Assembly: GCA_945874115.1 (NCBI GenBank)
Contig: CAMCFD010000071.1
Location: 1-7,667 of the forward strand
DNA length: 7,667 nt
Direction of reading: 5' to 3'
DNA from: Rickettsia typhi
GTDB taxonomy: Bacteria > Pseudomonadota > Alphaproteobacteria > Rickettsiales > UBA1997
Of the stretch, positions 1-6,013 are shown one piece after another (position 1 is the first letter of the stretch; each line of letters starts with the position of its first letter). The position numbers and the translations under genes are program-made. Under the pieces are notes generated by a model, which did not search any database, was not told the origin of the DNA, and saw only the letters and a program-made list of their open reading frames with translations.

Positions 1-45
1 TCTTAACTTTCTTTCTTGTTCTATCAAAATCTCACGATCAAAAAC

Positions 46-2436
46 TTAAGCGCGCAACACCGCTTTGTGATCAAGCGTCACTGAATCAATAATTTTTTTG
101 CTAATTACATCAATTTCTTCACCGGTCAAACTTTTTTCAACCGGCTGAATCATAACACGAAGCGCAACAGATTTTTTACCTTCTTCAATATTTTTGCCTT
201 GATAAATATCAAAAATATCAACTTGTTTAATCAAAATTTTATCGCAATTTTCAATAGTTTTCGTCAAGTCACCAATTTTCTGATTTTGATCAAGTAAAAA
301 TGCAAAATCGCGCCAAATAACTTGCAAATCACTCATTTCAAATGATTTTTTTTGCACCGACTTTGTTTCAAAAACAGTTTTTGGCAAATTGTCGCTAAAA
401 ATTTCGAAAATGTTAACATTGGTTTTCAAATCGAAAATCTTGGCAATTTTTGGATGAAGTTCACCAAAATATCCAACAATATTTTTACCAAGTTTCAAAG
501 CGCCAAAGCGATGTGGATGATAATATTTTGGTGCGTTTTCAGCACTCAAATGTAGGCTCGAAGGCTTTAATCCAAAAACTTCGAGGCAATCATAAACATC
601 TTTTTTTACGTCGAAAACATCAAAATCACGACTGTCATTATAATGATTTTGCTCTTTATTTTTGCCAGCTCGAAGCCCCGCAATCATTTGTTTTTGCTCA
701 TCTTGCGAACTTCCCAAAAACACTTTTCCAATCTCAAAGCTTGATAAGTCAACAAATCCGCGCAAATAATTTTTCTGATAAGATTGCAGCAAACCAACCA
801 CCAAATTCGGCCTCATATGATTAAGCTGTTCAGAAATTGGGTTTGCTAAAGTAAGATTTTCTTTTATTTCGCCAAATTCCTTCACTAAATTAGAATCGCA
901 AAATGACCAATTGATATTTTCAACCATCGACGACGCAAGAAGATTTTTTCTGACATTGTCAAAAACATCAGTTGTAAATTTTGCAGGAATTATTTCGGGT
1001 TTTTGCGGCACAATTTTATCATAGCCATAAATTCTAACAACCTCTTCAACCAAGTCTACGGAAGCTTCGACGTCACTTCTGTGTGACGGAATTTTCACCA
1101 AAAATTTCTGCTTTGATTTTTCTTCACAAACAAAACCAAGATTATTTAAAATCTCCAAAGCCTTAATTGGCGACACTTCAACGCCAGTAATTTTATAAAT
1201 CTTCTCAAGATCAAATTCAATTTCTCTTGGCGAGTCATTGAAATTTTTTGATTTAACTTGAACAACTTCACCAACTTCTCCACCACATATTTCAAGGATT
1301 AGCGAGGTTGCAAGATCGATTCCTGCTGAACAAGTTTTATGGTCAACGCCACGCTCAAAACGATAGCGAGCATCAGATAAAATGTTTAGTTTTCGACCCG
1401 AAAGCGCAACAGCCGCCTTGTCAAAAAACGCCGCCTCAAGCAAAATGTCGACCGTTTTTAAATCACACGATGAATCAAGGGAACCAATAACGCCAGCAAT
1501 TCCAAGTAAATTTTCATCATCGCCAACAACTAAAATTTTATCATCTAAAACATATTCTTCTTTTTTTAGCGACATAAATTTTTCGCCGTTTCTAGCAAAA
1601 CGAATATCGACACAACCCTTGATTTTAGAGGCATCATAAGCGTGCATCGGGCGATTTAGACAAAACATAACATAATTTGTGACATCAACCACCGCCGAAA
1701 TTGAGTTTTGACCAATTGAAGCCAATTTTTCTTTTAACCAAGCCGGAGATTCGCAATTTTTTATGCCTTTAATTACGCGAAACGAAACCAAACCACAAGC
1801 ATCATCAGCGCTTATTTTTGCGTCAATTTTTGCTGAATTTCCACCAAGATTTTTTTTGATTTGCAATTCTTTAAGAACACCAAAACCAGACGCCGCTAAG
1901 TCGCGCGCCACACCATAAACACCCAAACAATCACCTCTGTTTGGCGTAACATTAATTTCGATTATCGCATTATTTTTGCCATAAATTTGCGCAATTTTTG
2001 CGCCCAGTGGCCATTTTTCATCAATTTCAATTATGCCTTCACCATCAATTCCAAGGCCAAGTTCAGAAGCCGAGCAAAGCATTCCACAACTTTCAACACC
2101 GGCGATTTTCGCCTTTTTTATCACCATTTTATTTGTCGGAATCACTGCACCGATTGGCGCCAACGCCACTTTTATTCCACTTCGCGCATTTTTAGCGCCA
2201 CAAACAATTTGCAAAATCTCACCAGAAACCGTTTCAACCTTACAAACACTAAGCTTATCAGAGTTTTCGTGTTTCTTTGCTTCGACAATTTTCGCAACCG
2301 CAAAAACCGCCAAATCCCTCGCCTCATCTTCAAGATTTTCAACTTCTAAACCAATAGCCGTAAGCTTCGCGCAGATTTCTGGCAAAGAAGCTTCGAATTC
2401 AAGATAGTCTTTAAGCCAAGAAACGGAAAATTTCAT
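46..2436 (-). CDS. pheT: Phenylalanyl-tRNA synthetase beta subunit
   Basis: Beta chain of the cytoplasmic alpha2beta2 enzyme that charges tRNA-Phe; the catalytic alpha chain (pheS) is not in this window. At 796 aa it has the full bacterial length and domain order. The N-terminus is the classic MKFSVSWLKDYL. An OB-fold tRNA-binding domain spans about 39-150 (motifs HENSDKL, IVCGAKNA). The B3/B4 editing region spans about 205-385, with RPMHAYD (H265), LLEAAFF (E334) and SDARYRFERGVD; these editing-site motifs look intact. B5 lies at about 403-475 (IPSHRSDVE, VVRIYGYDKI), followed by the inactive synthetase-like core. The FDX-ACB anticodon-binding domain is at about 702-796 (WRDFAFLL, EKSLTGEEID). 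The start is 11 nt after the atpF stop and has the best Shine-Dalgarno in the window, TGAGGT, with about 5 nt from GAGG to ATG. It is therefore probably co-transcribed with the Fo genes, an unusual position for pheT. Identity is near certain; the operon link is inferred from spacing. Confidence 0.98.
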   Translation of the reverse strand: MKFSVSWLKDYLEFEASLPEICAKLTAIGLEVENLEDEARDLAVFAVAKIVEAKKHENSDKLSVCKVETVSGEILQIVCGAKNARSGIKVALAPIGAVIPTNKMVIKKAKIAGVESCGMLCSASELGLGIDGEGIIEIDEKWPLGAKIAQIYGKNNAIIEINVTPNRGDCLGVYGVARDLAASGFGVLKELQIKKNLGGNSAKIDAKISADDACGLVSFRVIKGIKNCESPAWLKEKLASIGQNSISAVVDVTNYVMFCLNRPMHAYDASKIKGCVDIRFARNGEKFMSLKKEEYVLDDKILVVGDDENLLGIAGVIGSLDSSCDLKTVDILLEAAFFDKAAVALSGRKLNILSDARYRFERGVDHKTCSAGIDLATSLILEICGGEVGEVVQVKSKNFNDSPREIEFDLEKIYKITGVEVSPIKALEILNNLGFVCEEKSKQKFLVKIPSHRSDVEASVDLVEEVVRIYGYDKIVPQKPEIIPAKFTTDVFDNVRKNLLASSMVENINWSFCDSNLVKEFGEIKENLTLANPISEQLNHMRPNLVVGLLQSYQKNYLRGFVDLSSFEIGKVFLGSSQDEQKQMIAGLRAGKNKEQNHYNDSRDFDVFDVKKDVYDCLEVFGLKPSSLHLSAENAPKYYHPHRFGALKLGKNIVGYFGELHPKIAKIFDLKTNVNIFEIFSDNLPKTVFETKSVQKKSFEMSDLQVIWRDFAFLLDQNQKIGDLTKTIENCDKILIKQVDIFDIYQGKNIEEGKKSVALRVMIQPVEKSLTGEEIDVISKKIIDSVTLDHKAVLRA

Positions 2437-2440
2437 CAGA

Positions 2441-2446
2441 ACCTCA
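2441..2446 (-). promoter_or_regulatory. Shine-Dalgarno of pheT
   Basis: On the minus strand the bases just after the atpF stop read TGAGGT, with GAGG 5 nt before the ATG at 2436. It fixes the pheT start and is notable because the other genes here lack a convincing Shine-Dalgarno. Confidence 0.7.
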
Positions 2447-2447
2447 A

Positions 2448-2933
2448 TTAATGGACAAGCTTACTAATATCGTTAAGCGAATTTTTTACAATATTATTCG
2501 CGCGCTCTTTTTCAATATTTTGCGCACCCGATTGTATATTTTGCAAAGCCGAAGTCACAATTTTTGTTTTAATATCGCGAATTATTTTTTCTTCTTCACC
2601 CTTGATTCTGTTGTTTAAAGCGGTCATTTTTTTCGAAACTTCGCTTTCAAGTGCCAATTTAGAATCTTCCATAAATTTTTTGGCTTCAATTTCGGCGTCA
2701 AGCAACAATTTTTTTGAATTCGCAATCGCTAAATCATATTGCTTCTTACTTTCTTGCAATAAAATTTTCGCCTGTTCTTTCATTTCTTTAGCTTCAAGCA
2801 AGTCACTTGCAATTTGTTTTGATTGCTCATCAATTTTTTTCGAAAGAATTGGCCAAACATGTCTTAAAACCATGATGGCAAAGGCTAGGAACGCAATTGC
2901 AAGCCAAAATTTTTCATCAATTATATTGTGCAT
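2448..2933 (-). CDS. atpF: ATP synthase Fo subunit b
   Basis: Peripheral-stalk subunit that ties F1 to subunit a in the inner membrane. The 161-aa protein has one N-terminal membrane segment (about residues 6-28, ending in a Trp-Pro at 27-28). A long charged helix follows, rich in Lys, Glu, Gln and Ala with no glycine or proline breaks until late, as expected for the b coiled coil. Length matches the family. It starts 3 nt after the stop of the upstream b' gene, so translation is probably coupled; I see no strong Shine-Dalgarno. Alphaproteobacteria carry two diverged b-type genes in the order b'-b. The lack of the MPQFDF-type N-terminus of b' and the downstream position identify this copy as b. 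The family evolves fast, so the call rests on architecture plus operon position rather than on catalytic residues. Confidence 0.93.
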   Translation of the reverse strand: MHNIIDEKFWLAIAFLAFAIMVLRHVWPILSKKIDEQSKQIASDLLEAKEMKEQAKILLQESKKQYDLAIANSKKLLLDAEIEAKKFMEDSKLALESEVSKKMTALNNRIKGEEEKIIRDIKTKIVTSALQNIQSGAQNIEKERANNIVKNSLNDISKLVH

Positions 2934-2936
2934 ATC

Positions 2937-3368
2937 TTAATTAAATATTTTTGTTTCAATTAAATTCGATAAATCAACCACTAATTTATCGCTTTTTTCC
3001 TTAGAATTTTTTACCAAATCATCAATTTCAGATTTCGATTTCTCAATAATTTTTTGCGATTCATCTTTAAAATTCTGCATAAATTCTTCTCTTTTTACAG
3101 CAGCATTTTTCACCGCCAAGCTCAGAACCTCTTTATATTGTGACTCAGATTTTCTTGTTAATTCTTGCGATGTTTTTGAAATATCAGCAATTTCAGCTTC
3201 AAGTTTTTTCGCTAGGTTAATGTCAGAATCTATCACTTTTTTTCTGTCAGCGATAATATCGCGAATTCTTGGCAAAATTTTGCGTGCAAGAAAAATATAA
3301 AGCATCGCAAAGCAAATTGCGAACCAGAATATTTGTGATGAATATGTTGTAAAATCAAATTGCGGCAT
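2937..3368 (-). CDS. atpF': ATP synthase Fo subunit b'
   Basis: Second, diverged b-type stalk subunit, also named atpX, atpG or atpF2 in alphaproteobacteria and their relatives. It pairs with b as a heterodimer linking Fo to F1. The 143-aa product begins MPQFDFTTYSSQIFWF, the characteristic b' N-terminus, with one membrane segment at about 11-28. The motif ARKILPRIRDIIADRKK follows at the membrane exit, then a highly charged helical region to the C-terminus. It sits between atpE (79-nt gap) and atpF (3-nt gap), exactly the expected slot. No Shine-Dalgarno is visible: the message before the ATG is only A and T. The 79-nt gap upstream contains a hairpin with a U-rich tail that could lower expression relative to atpE. 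Confidence is high. Confidence 0.95.
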   Translation of the reverse strand: MPQFDFTTYSSQIFWFAICFAMLYIFLARKILPRIRDIIADRKKVIDSDINLAKKLEAEIADISKTSQELTRKSESQYKEVLSLAVKNAAVKREEFMQNFKDESQKIIEKSKSEIDDLVKNSKEKSDKLVVDLSNLIETKIFN

Positions 3369-3390
3369 AAAATATTTATATAGTTAAGCT

Positions 3391-3433
3391 AAAAAACAAG
3401 CCAATTCGCGACATTTTAATGAGGCAAATTGGC
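3391..3433 (-). terminator. Hairpin with U-rich tail between atpE and b' (attenuator candidate)
   Basis: Seen directly: GCCAATT at 3400-3406 and AATTGGC at 3427-3433 form a perfect 7-bp stem with a 20-nt loop. On the minus strand the stem is followed at once by TTGTTTTTT (3399-3391). This is the layout of a weak intrinsic terminator located just after atpE and before b'. Because the c-ring needs many more c copies than b or b', a leaky terminator or 3' stabiliser here would make sense. The long loop and modest stem argue against full termination, and the downstream genes clearly must be expressed. Confidence 0.45.
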
Positions 3434-3447
3434 CTGAAAAAACAAAG

Positions 3448-3675
3448 TTATTTAGAGAACAAGATCAAGAAAGCGATCAACACAGCGAAGATGCCCATAG
3501 CTTCTGCTAGACCAACCGCGATGTAAATATATTTTTCGATTCTTGGAGCAGCTGAAGGATTTCTTGCGATAGCATTGAAGAAATTGGCAAAAATATTACC
3601 AATTGCAATCGCCGCACCGGCCATTCCAAGTGAACACAAGCCAGCACCGATAAATTTAAGAGCAATAAGTTCCAT
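3448..3675 (-). CDS. atpE: ATP synthase Fo subunit c (rotor ring)
   Basis: Forms the membrane-embedded rotor ring that carries protons past subunit a. The product is 75 aa, the normal size, and is a two-helix hairpin. Helix 1 (about 8-33) is Gly/Ala-rich, with G10, G12, G17, G20 and G26. The polar loop has R38-N39-P40, which contacts the F1 central stalk. Helix 2 (about 49-73) contains GLAEAMGIF with the ion-carrying carboxylate E58. The residue after it is Ala rather than the Ser/Thr typical of sodium-binding rings, so proton coupling is inferred. The start at 3675 gives MELIALKF; there is no Shine-Dalgarno before it. It is preceded by an unusually long (246 nt), very AT-rich and dyad-rich leader after atpB, and followed by a hairpin. 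Both fit separate control of this high-copy subunit. Confidence 0.97.
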   Translation of the reverse strand: MELIALKFIGAGLCSLGMAGAAIAIGNIFANFFNAIARNPSAAPRIEKYIYIAVGLAEAMGIFAVLIAFLILFSK

Positions 3676-3729
3676 ATTAAGTAAAAATTGTGATTTTATT
3701 AAAAAATTAACAAAACCGATTAAAAATGA

Positions 3730-3760
3730 CTAAATTTTAACAAAAATTGATAAAATTTAG
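3730..3760 (-). promoter_or_regulatory. 10-bp dyad in the atpE leader
   Basis: CTAAATTTTA at 3730-3739 and TAAAATTTAG at 3751-3760 are perfect reverse complements around an 11-nt loop. It lies 55-85 nt upstream of the atpE start, so it would sit in the 5' leader of atpE. The stem is almost all A-T and could arise by chance in such sequence, so function is uncertain. Confidence 0.35.
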
Positions 3761-3783
3761 ATAAAAAGAGTAAAATTTGTTCA

Positions 3784-3863
3784 AATTATAACAAAAAATC
3801 AGGGAAAATTGATTTTTTTAATCCGACCAAGAAAGGCCAAATCAACAATTTTTTGTTATAATT
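3784..3863 (-). promoter_or_regulatory. 16-bp inverted repeat with competing inner hairpins in the atpB-atpE gap
   Basis: Seen directly: 3784-3799 (AATTATAACAAAAAAT) is the exact reverse complement of 3848-3863, with 48 nt between them. Inside, TTGATTT (3809-3815) pairs with AAATCAA (3839-3845), compatible with the outer stem. Alternatively AAAAAATCA (3793-3801) pairs with TGATTTTTT (3810-3818), a 9-bp local hairpin that excludes both others. The segments around 3793-3801 and 3809-3818 thus each have two possible partners. This is the geometry of an alternative-fold leader, an attenuator-like switch, upstream of atpE. The stems contain few G-C pairs. Both arms also contain an extended -10 motif, so the repeat could instead be a pair of divergent promoters. 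Confidence 0.4.
3785..3796 (-). promoter_or_regulatory. Extended -10 promoter candidate for atpE
   Basis: On the minus strand this reads TTTTGTTATAAT, containing a perfect extended -10 (TG-N-TATAAT) with the hexamer at 3790-3785. Transcription would begin near 3778 and give atpE a leader of about 100 nt. No good -35 hexamer is seen at the usual distance, which extended -10 promoters tolerate. An exact copy precedes atpB. Confidence 0.4.
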
Positions 3864-3901
3864 CTTACAAAAATCACCTTGTTTATTCTTATATCATTTC
3901 C

Positions 3902-3927
3902 CACTAATGTGGAAAATGGCATTAGTG
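3902..3927 (-). promoter_or_regulatory. Hairpin spanning the atpB stop codon
   Basis: CACTAATG (3902-3909) and CATTAGTG (3920-3927) form a perfect 8-bp stem with a 10-nt loop, plus one possible G-U pair. The atpB stop codon (3924-3922) lies inside the 5' arm on the transcript. No U-run follows, so this is not a classical terminator. It may protect an mRNA end, mark a processing site or reduce coupling between atpB and atpE. Confidence 0.4.
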
Positions 3928-4737
3928 AGCTTTAGTGGTTTCGGCCAAATAAGCACAAACCAAAATCGCAAAAATGTAAGCTTGCAAAATTGCCACAAAC
4001 AGCTCGAAGCCAGTCATAACAACGCTAAACAAGAATGGGAACACGCCCCAAATAACACCAAGACTTAAAATAAAACCCGCCACAACCTTAAGTAAAACGT
4101 GGCCCGCGACCATGTTAGCAAAAAGACGAACCGACAAAGTAATCGGTCTAATTAGAAACGAAAATAACTCGATTAGAAAAATCACCGGAGCCATCCAAAA
4201 CGGCACGCCGCTTGGCAAGAACATATGAAGAAAGCCGAAAAAACCATTACGATAAATGGCAAAAATCGTCACCGTCAAAAATGACAAAAGCGCCAAAGAT
4301 AACGTCACCGCAACTTGACTTGTGGCCGTGAAAGAGTAAGGCGTCATGCCGAGCACGTTACAAAATAAAATGAACAAAAATAAACAAAAAACCAACGGGA
4401 AGAATTTTTCGCCCTCTTCACCAATGCTGCCCTTAACCATTGAATGGACGAAGCCATATAAAGACTCAGCTACAACTTGAAATTTTGAAGGAATAAGCTG
4501 TTTTTTTCTGGTTGCGAAGTGTAAAAATAAAATGGAAAAAATCGTCGCCAAAAGCATGTAGAGCCCAGAATTGGTAAGACTTAAATCAATCGAGCCAATC
4601 TGAAAATCGAACAATTTCTTGATCTCAAATTGACTTAAAGGGCTGTGAGCCTCTCCGCCATGAGCAGAATCAGCAATTTGAGCCGCATCGACGACATTAG
4701 CGTCGGCCACTGTGTTTTGGTCCAGATCTTTTTTCAC
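3922..4737 (-). CDS. atpB: ATP synthase Fo subunit a (proton channel)
   Basis: Stator subunit that provides the two proton half-channels beside the c-ring. The product is 271 aa with several hydrophobic helices after about residue 55. The essential arginine is R204, in SVRLFANMVAGH. Q252 lies in LQAYIFAILVCAYL. The pair H213 (AGH) and E245 (TGFE) has the His/Glu swap known for alphaproteobacterial and mitochondrial subunit a relative to E. coli E219/H245. The QFEIKKL motif (37-43) marks the usual start of the conserved region. The roughly 36 residues before it are Asp/Ala-rich and longer than in many relatives. The start used is GTG at 4737-4735; no other start exists upstream before an in-frame TGA. 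A GTG at codon 10 (4710) is an alternative. A TATAAT lies only 4 nt before the first GTG, which makes the exact start doubtful. No atpI is seen upstream; the neighbour is divergent. Confidence 0.96.
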   Translation of the reverse strand: MKKDLDQNTVADANVVDAAQIADSAHGGEAHSPLSQFEIKKLFDFQIGSIDLSLTNSGLYMLLATIFSILFLHFATRKKQLIPSKFQVVAESLYGFVHSMVKGSIGEEGEKFFPLVFCLFLFILFCNVLGMTPYSFTATSQVAVTLSLALLSFLTVTIFAIYRNGFFGFLHMFLPSGVPFWMAPVIFLIELFSFLIRPITLSVRLFANMVAGHVLLKVVAGFILSLGVIWGVFPFLFSVVMTGFELFVAILQAYIFAILVCAYLAETTKAH

Positions 4738-4741
4738 TTTT

Positions 4742-4753
4742 ATTATAACAAAA
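4742..4753 (-). promoter_or_regulatory. Extended -10 promoter candidate for the Fo operon
   Basis: The minus strand reads TTTTGTTATAAT, the same 12-mer found in the atpB-atpE gap, with the -10 hexamer at 4747-4742. A TTGATA lies 15 nt upstream, a near-consensus -35 at short spacing. The hexamer is only 4 nt from the GTG start, so a transcript from it would be leaderless or nearly so, or would support the downstream GTG at 4710. Confidence 0.4.
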
Positions 4754-4758
4754 TTGTT

Positions 4759-4772
4759 GCAATATCAATTGC
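4759..4772. repeat. Small dyad between the divergent operons
   Basis: GCAAT-ATCA-ATTGC is a perfect 5-bp inverted repeat in the 96-bp intergenic region separating atpB from the plus-strand genes. It overlaps the expected -35 area of the atpB promoter candidate. It could be an operator, but short dyads are common in AT-rich DNA. Confidence 0.2.
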
Positions 4773-4784
4773 GTTAATAGAAAA

Positions 4785-4790
4785 TATACT
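4785..4790 (+). promoter_or_regulatory. Possible -10 element for the envelope operon
   Basis: TATACT lies 43 nt before the first plus-strand start codon, in the only gap from which that unit could be transcribed divergently. No convincing -35 hexamer is seen at 16-18 nt, so this is a weak call. Confidence 0.25.
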
Positions 4791-4833
4791 AAGATGACAT
4801 TTTAACACAAAAAATCACAAAAGTCAATAAATA

Positions 4834-5400
4834 ATGATTTTTTATCCAAATATACTGAAATTTATCAAAATAACCCTGATTTGGCTGATTTTCCTTGGTT
4901 TTGAGCATAGTTTTGCGGCGGTTGACCCATATTTTCGCGAAAACTTTACGGTTATTATGCGCGAAAATAAAGATGGATTGATTGAGCGATTTCAAGATTG
5001 GAGCATATATAAAGTTAAGCGCTTTGATAAAACAATATGTTATATGTTATCAATTCCGATCGAGAAAAAAGGCGATAAATTTAGGCGCGCCGAATCTTAT
5101 TTTTTGGTGAGTGATCTTATAAATGACGCCAATGAAATTATGGTTTCTTCTGGATTTTATTACAAAAAAAATTCGGATATTGAAATTTCTTTTGGCCCAA
5201 AAAAATTCTATTTATTTTCTCACGAAAGTCGCGGCTGGGCTTATGATAAAAATGACGATATTGACTTAATTAAAGAAATGCAAAAGAACGAAGAATTTGT
5301 CATAACCTCGTTTTCTGATGCGGGCAAAATTGCAATCGATAAATATTCTCTGATTGGCTTTAGACAAGCTTATTTTAAACTTAAAGAAATCTGTAAATGA
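4834..5400 (+). CDS. IalB-family (invasion-associated locus B-like) secreted protein
   Basis: Predicted periplasmic or exported protein of 188 aa. A hydrophobic signal peptide covers about residues 8-28, with likely cleavage after a Ser-Phe-Ala stretch (about residues 26-29) before VDPYF. The mature part follows the IalB domain pattern: Asp-Trp near the start (55-56), Cys-Tyr (69-70), a polar middle with SYFLVSD (88-94), a GWAYD box (134-138) and the C-terminal DKYSLIGFRQAY block (169-180) ending in Cys187. C69 and C187 could form a disulfide. IalB itself was named for erythrocyte invasion in Bartonella, but the domain is widespread in free-living alphaproteobacteria, so no virulence role should be assumed. 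It heads the plus-strand unit; its stop overlaps the next start by 4 nt (ATGA). No Shine-Dalgarno precedes the ATG. The family call is from recognised pattern, not a search. Confidence 0.72.
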   Translation: MIFYPNILKFIKITLIWLIFLGFEHSFAAVDPYFRENFTVIMRENKDGLIERFQDWSIYKVKRFDKTICYMLSIPIEKKGDKFRRAESYFLVSDLINDANEIMVSSGFYYKKNSDIEISFGPKKFYLFSHESRGWAYDKNDDIDLIKEMQKNEEFVITSFSDAGKIAIDKYSLIGFRQAYFKLKEICK

Positions 5401-5915
5401 TTGATTTTTTCACAACAAACAGCAAGACTTTGTTAATTTTAGTGATAATTTTTGTAAGCGTTTTTTTGTTGATTTTATTGATTCGTATAATTTTCAGTTT
5501 ATTGTTTCACTTTGCAAAAAAGAAATATGAAAAACTCAAAAAATCAAATCCGTTTAAACGAAAAGAATTAAAGAAATATATTAAAGAAGAAGACGAATTG
5601 TTGAGAGAAATTCCAAAAGCACATTCACAAACTCGCGCTCACAAACTCGGCAAACAAGGGGCTGTGCAAGATGAAAGCTATGAACTTATGGCGTCGCAAG
5701 AACAACAGCTTGACAAGGAAGAAATGAATCAGGTTAAAATTGTTGATATTGTTAAGCCAATCGGCTTTTGGACTTCGATGATTCTTGGTCAAAAACTTAC
5801 TTATTTAATTCAATCGGCACAAATTATTAATAAACGTGGAAAACAAGGATTTTGGGTTAGCATGATTGAAGCACAAGAGCAAGCCGCCGGAAGACAACAC
5901 GGAAGAACGCGTTAA
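5397..5915 (+). CDS. Membrane-anchored protein with duplicated GFWxSMI motif, function unknown
   Basis: The 172-aa product has one long N-terminal hydrophobic segment (about 12-39) and no lipobox. A very basic Lys/Arg stretch (41-61) after it predicts that the C-terminal part faces the cytoplasm. A charged, probably helical region follows (62-110). The C-terminal third is the striking part. IVKPIGFWTSMILGQ (118-132) and KQGFWVSMIEAQ (149-160) contain a repeated GFWxSMIxxQ unit 28 residues apart, and the protein ends in a Gly/Arg/His-rich tail (165-172). I believe similar C-terminal blocks occur in uncharacterised Rickettsiales proteins, but I cannot confirm this. Translation is probably coupled to the IalB-family gene through the ATGA overlap; the next gene starts about 100 nt later. 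No function can be assigned. The hydrophobic anchor and neighbours suggest an envelope-linked role. Confidence 0.8.
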   Translation: MIDFFTTNSKTLLILVIIFVSVFLLILLIRIIFSLLFHFAKKKYEKLKKSNPFKRKELKKYIKEEDELLREIPKAHSQTRAHKLGKQGAVQDESYELMASQEQQLDKEEMNQVKIVDIVKPIGFWTSMILGQKLTYLIQSAQIINKRGKQGFWVSMIEAQEQAAGRQHGRTR

Positions 5916-6013
5916 ATTTTCACAAGCTTGCACAAAAAATCCTTGTCTTTATATTTGTAATATTGCTAATATTTCACATTATGTTATTAAGCGTCAATTT
6001 AACAAAAACAAAA

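Noticed and set aside
1..45. Possible next gene after pheT on the minus strand
   Set aside because: GTG and TTG codons present here run into a stop within a few codons; there is no supported gene start or terminator before the window edge.
352..2407. Several plus-strand open frames of 60-124 codons opposite pheT
   Set aside because: They overlap the unmistakable pheT reading frame, have improbable compositions rich in Phe, Gln, His and Ser, and lack start signals; they are antisense shadows.
2602..2940. Plus-strand 112-codon frame opposite atpF
   Set aside because: It is the antisense of the Lys/Glu-rich b subunit, which gives an artificial Phe/Ser/Cys-rich product.
4789..4995. Minus-strand 68-codon frame overlapping the IalB-family gene
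   Set aside because: It lies opposite the signal peptide and early mature part of a better supported gene and shows no domain or start signal.
5922..5946. Possible terminator after the GFW-motif gene (ACAAG / CTTGT)
   Set aside because: The stem is only 5 bp with a 15-nt loop and no proper U-run, so it does not qualify.
5987..6003. CtrA-like site TTAA...TTAAC before the SPOR gene
   Set aside because: The spacer between the two half-sites is 8 nt, not the 7 nt of the CtrA consensus, and TTAA is frequent in such AT-rich sequence.
5963..6013. Upstream TTG (5963) and ATG (5981) starts for the SPOR gene
   Set aside because: They add hydrophobic and polar residues ahead of what is already a complete lipoprotein signal sequence from 6014, and neither has a better ribosome site.
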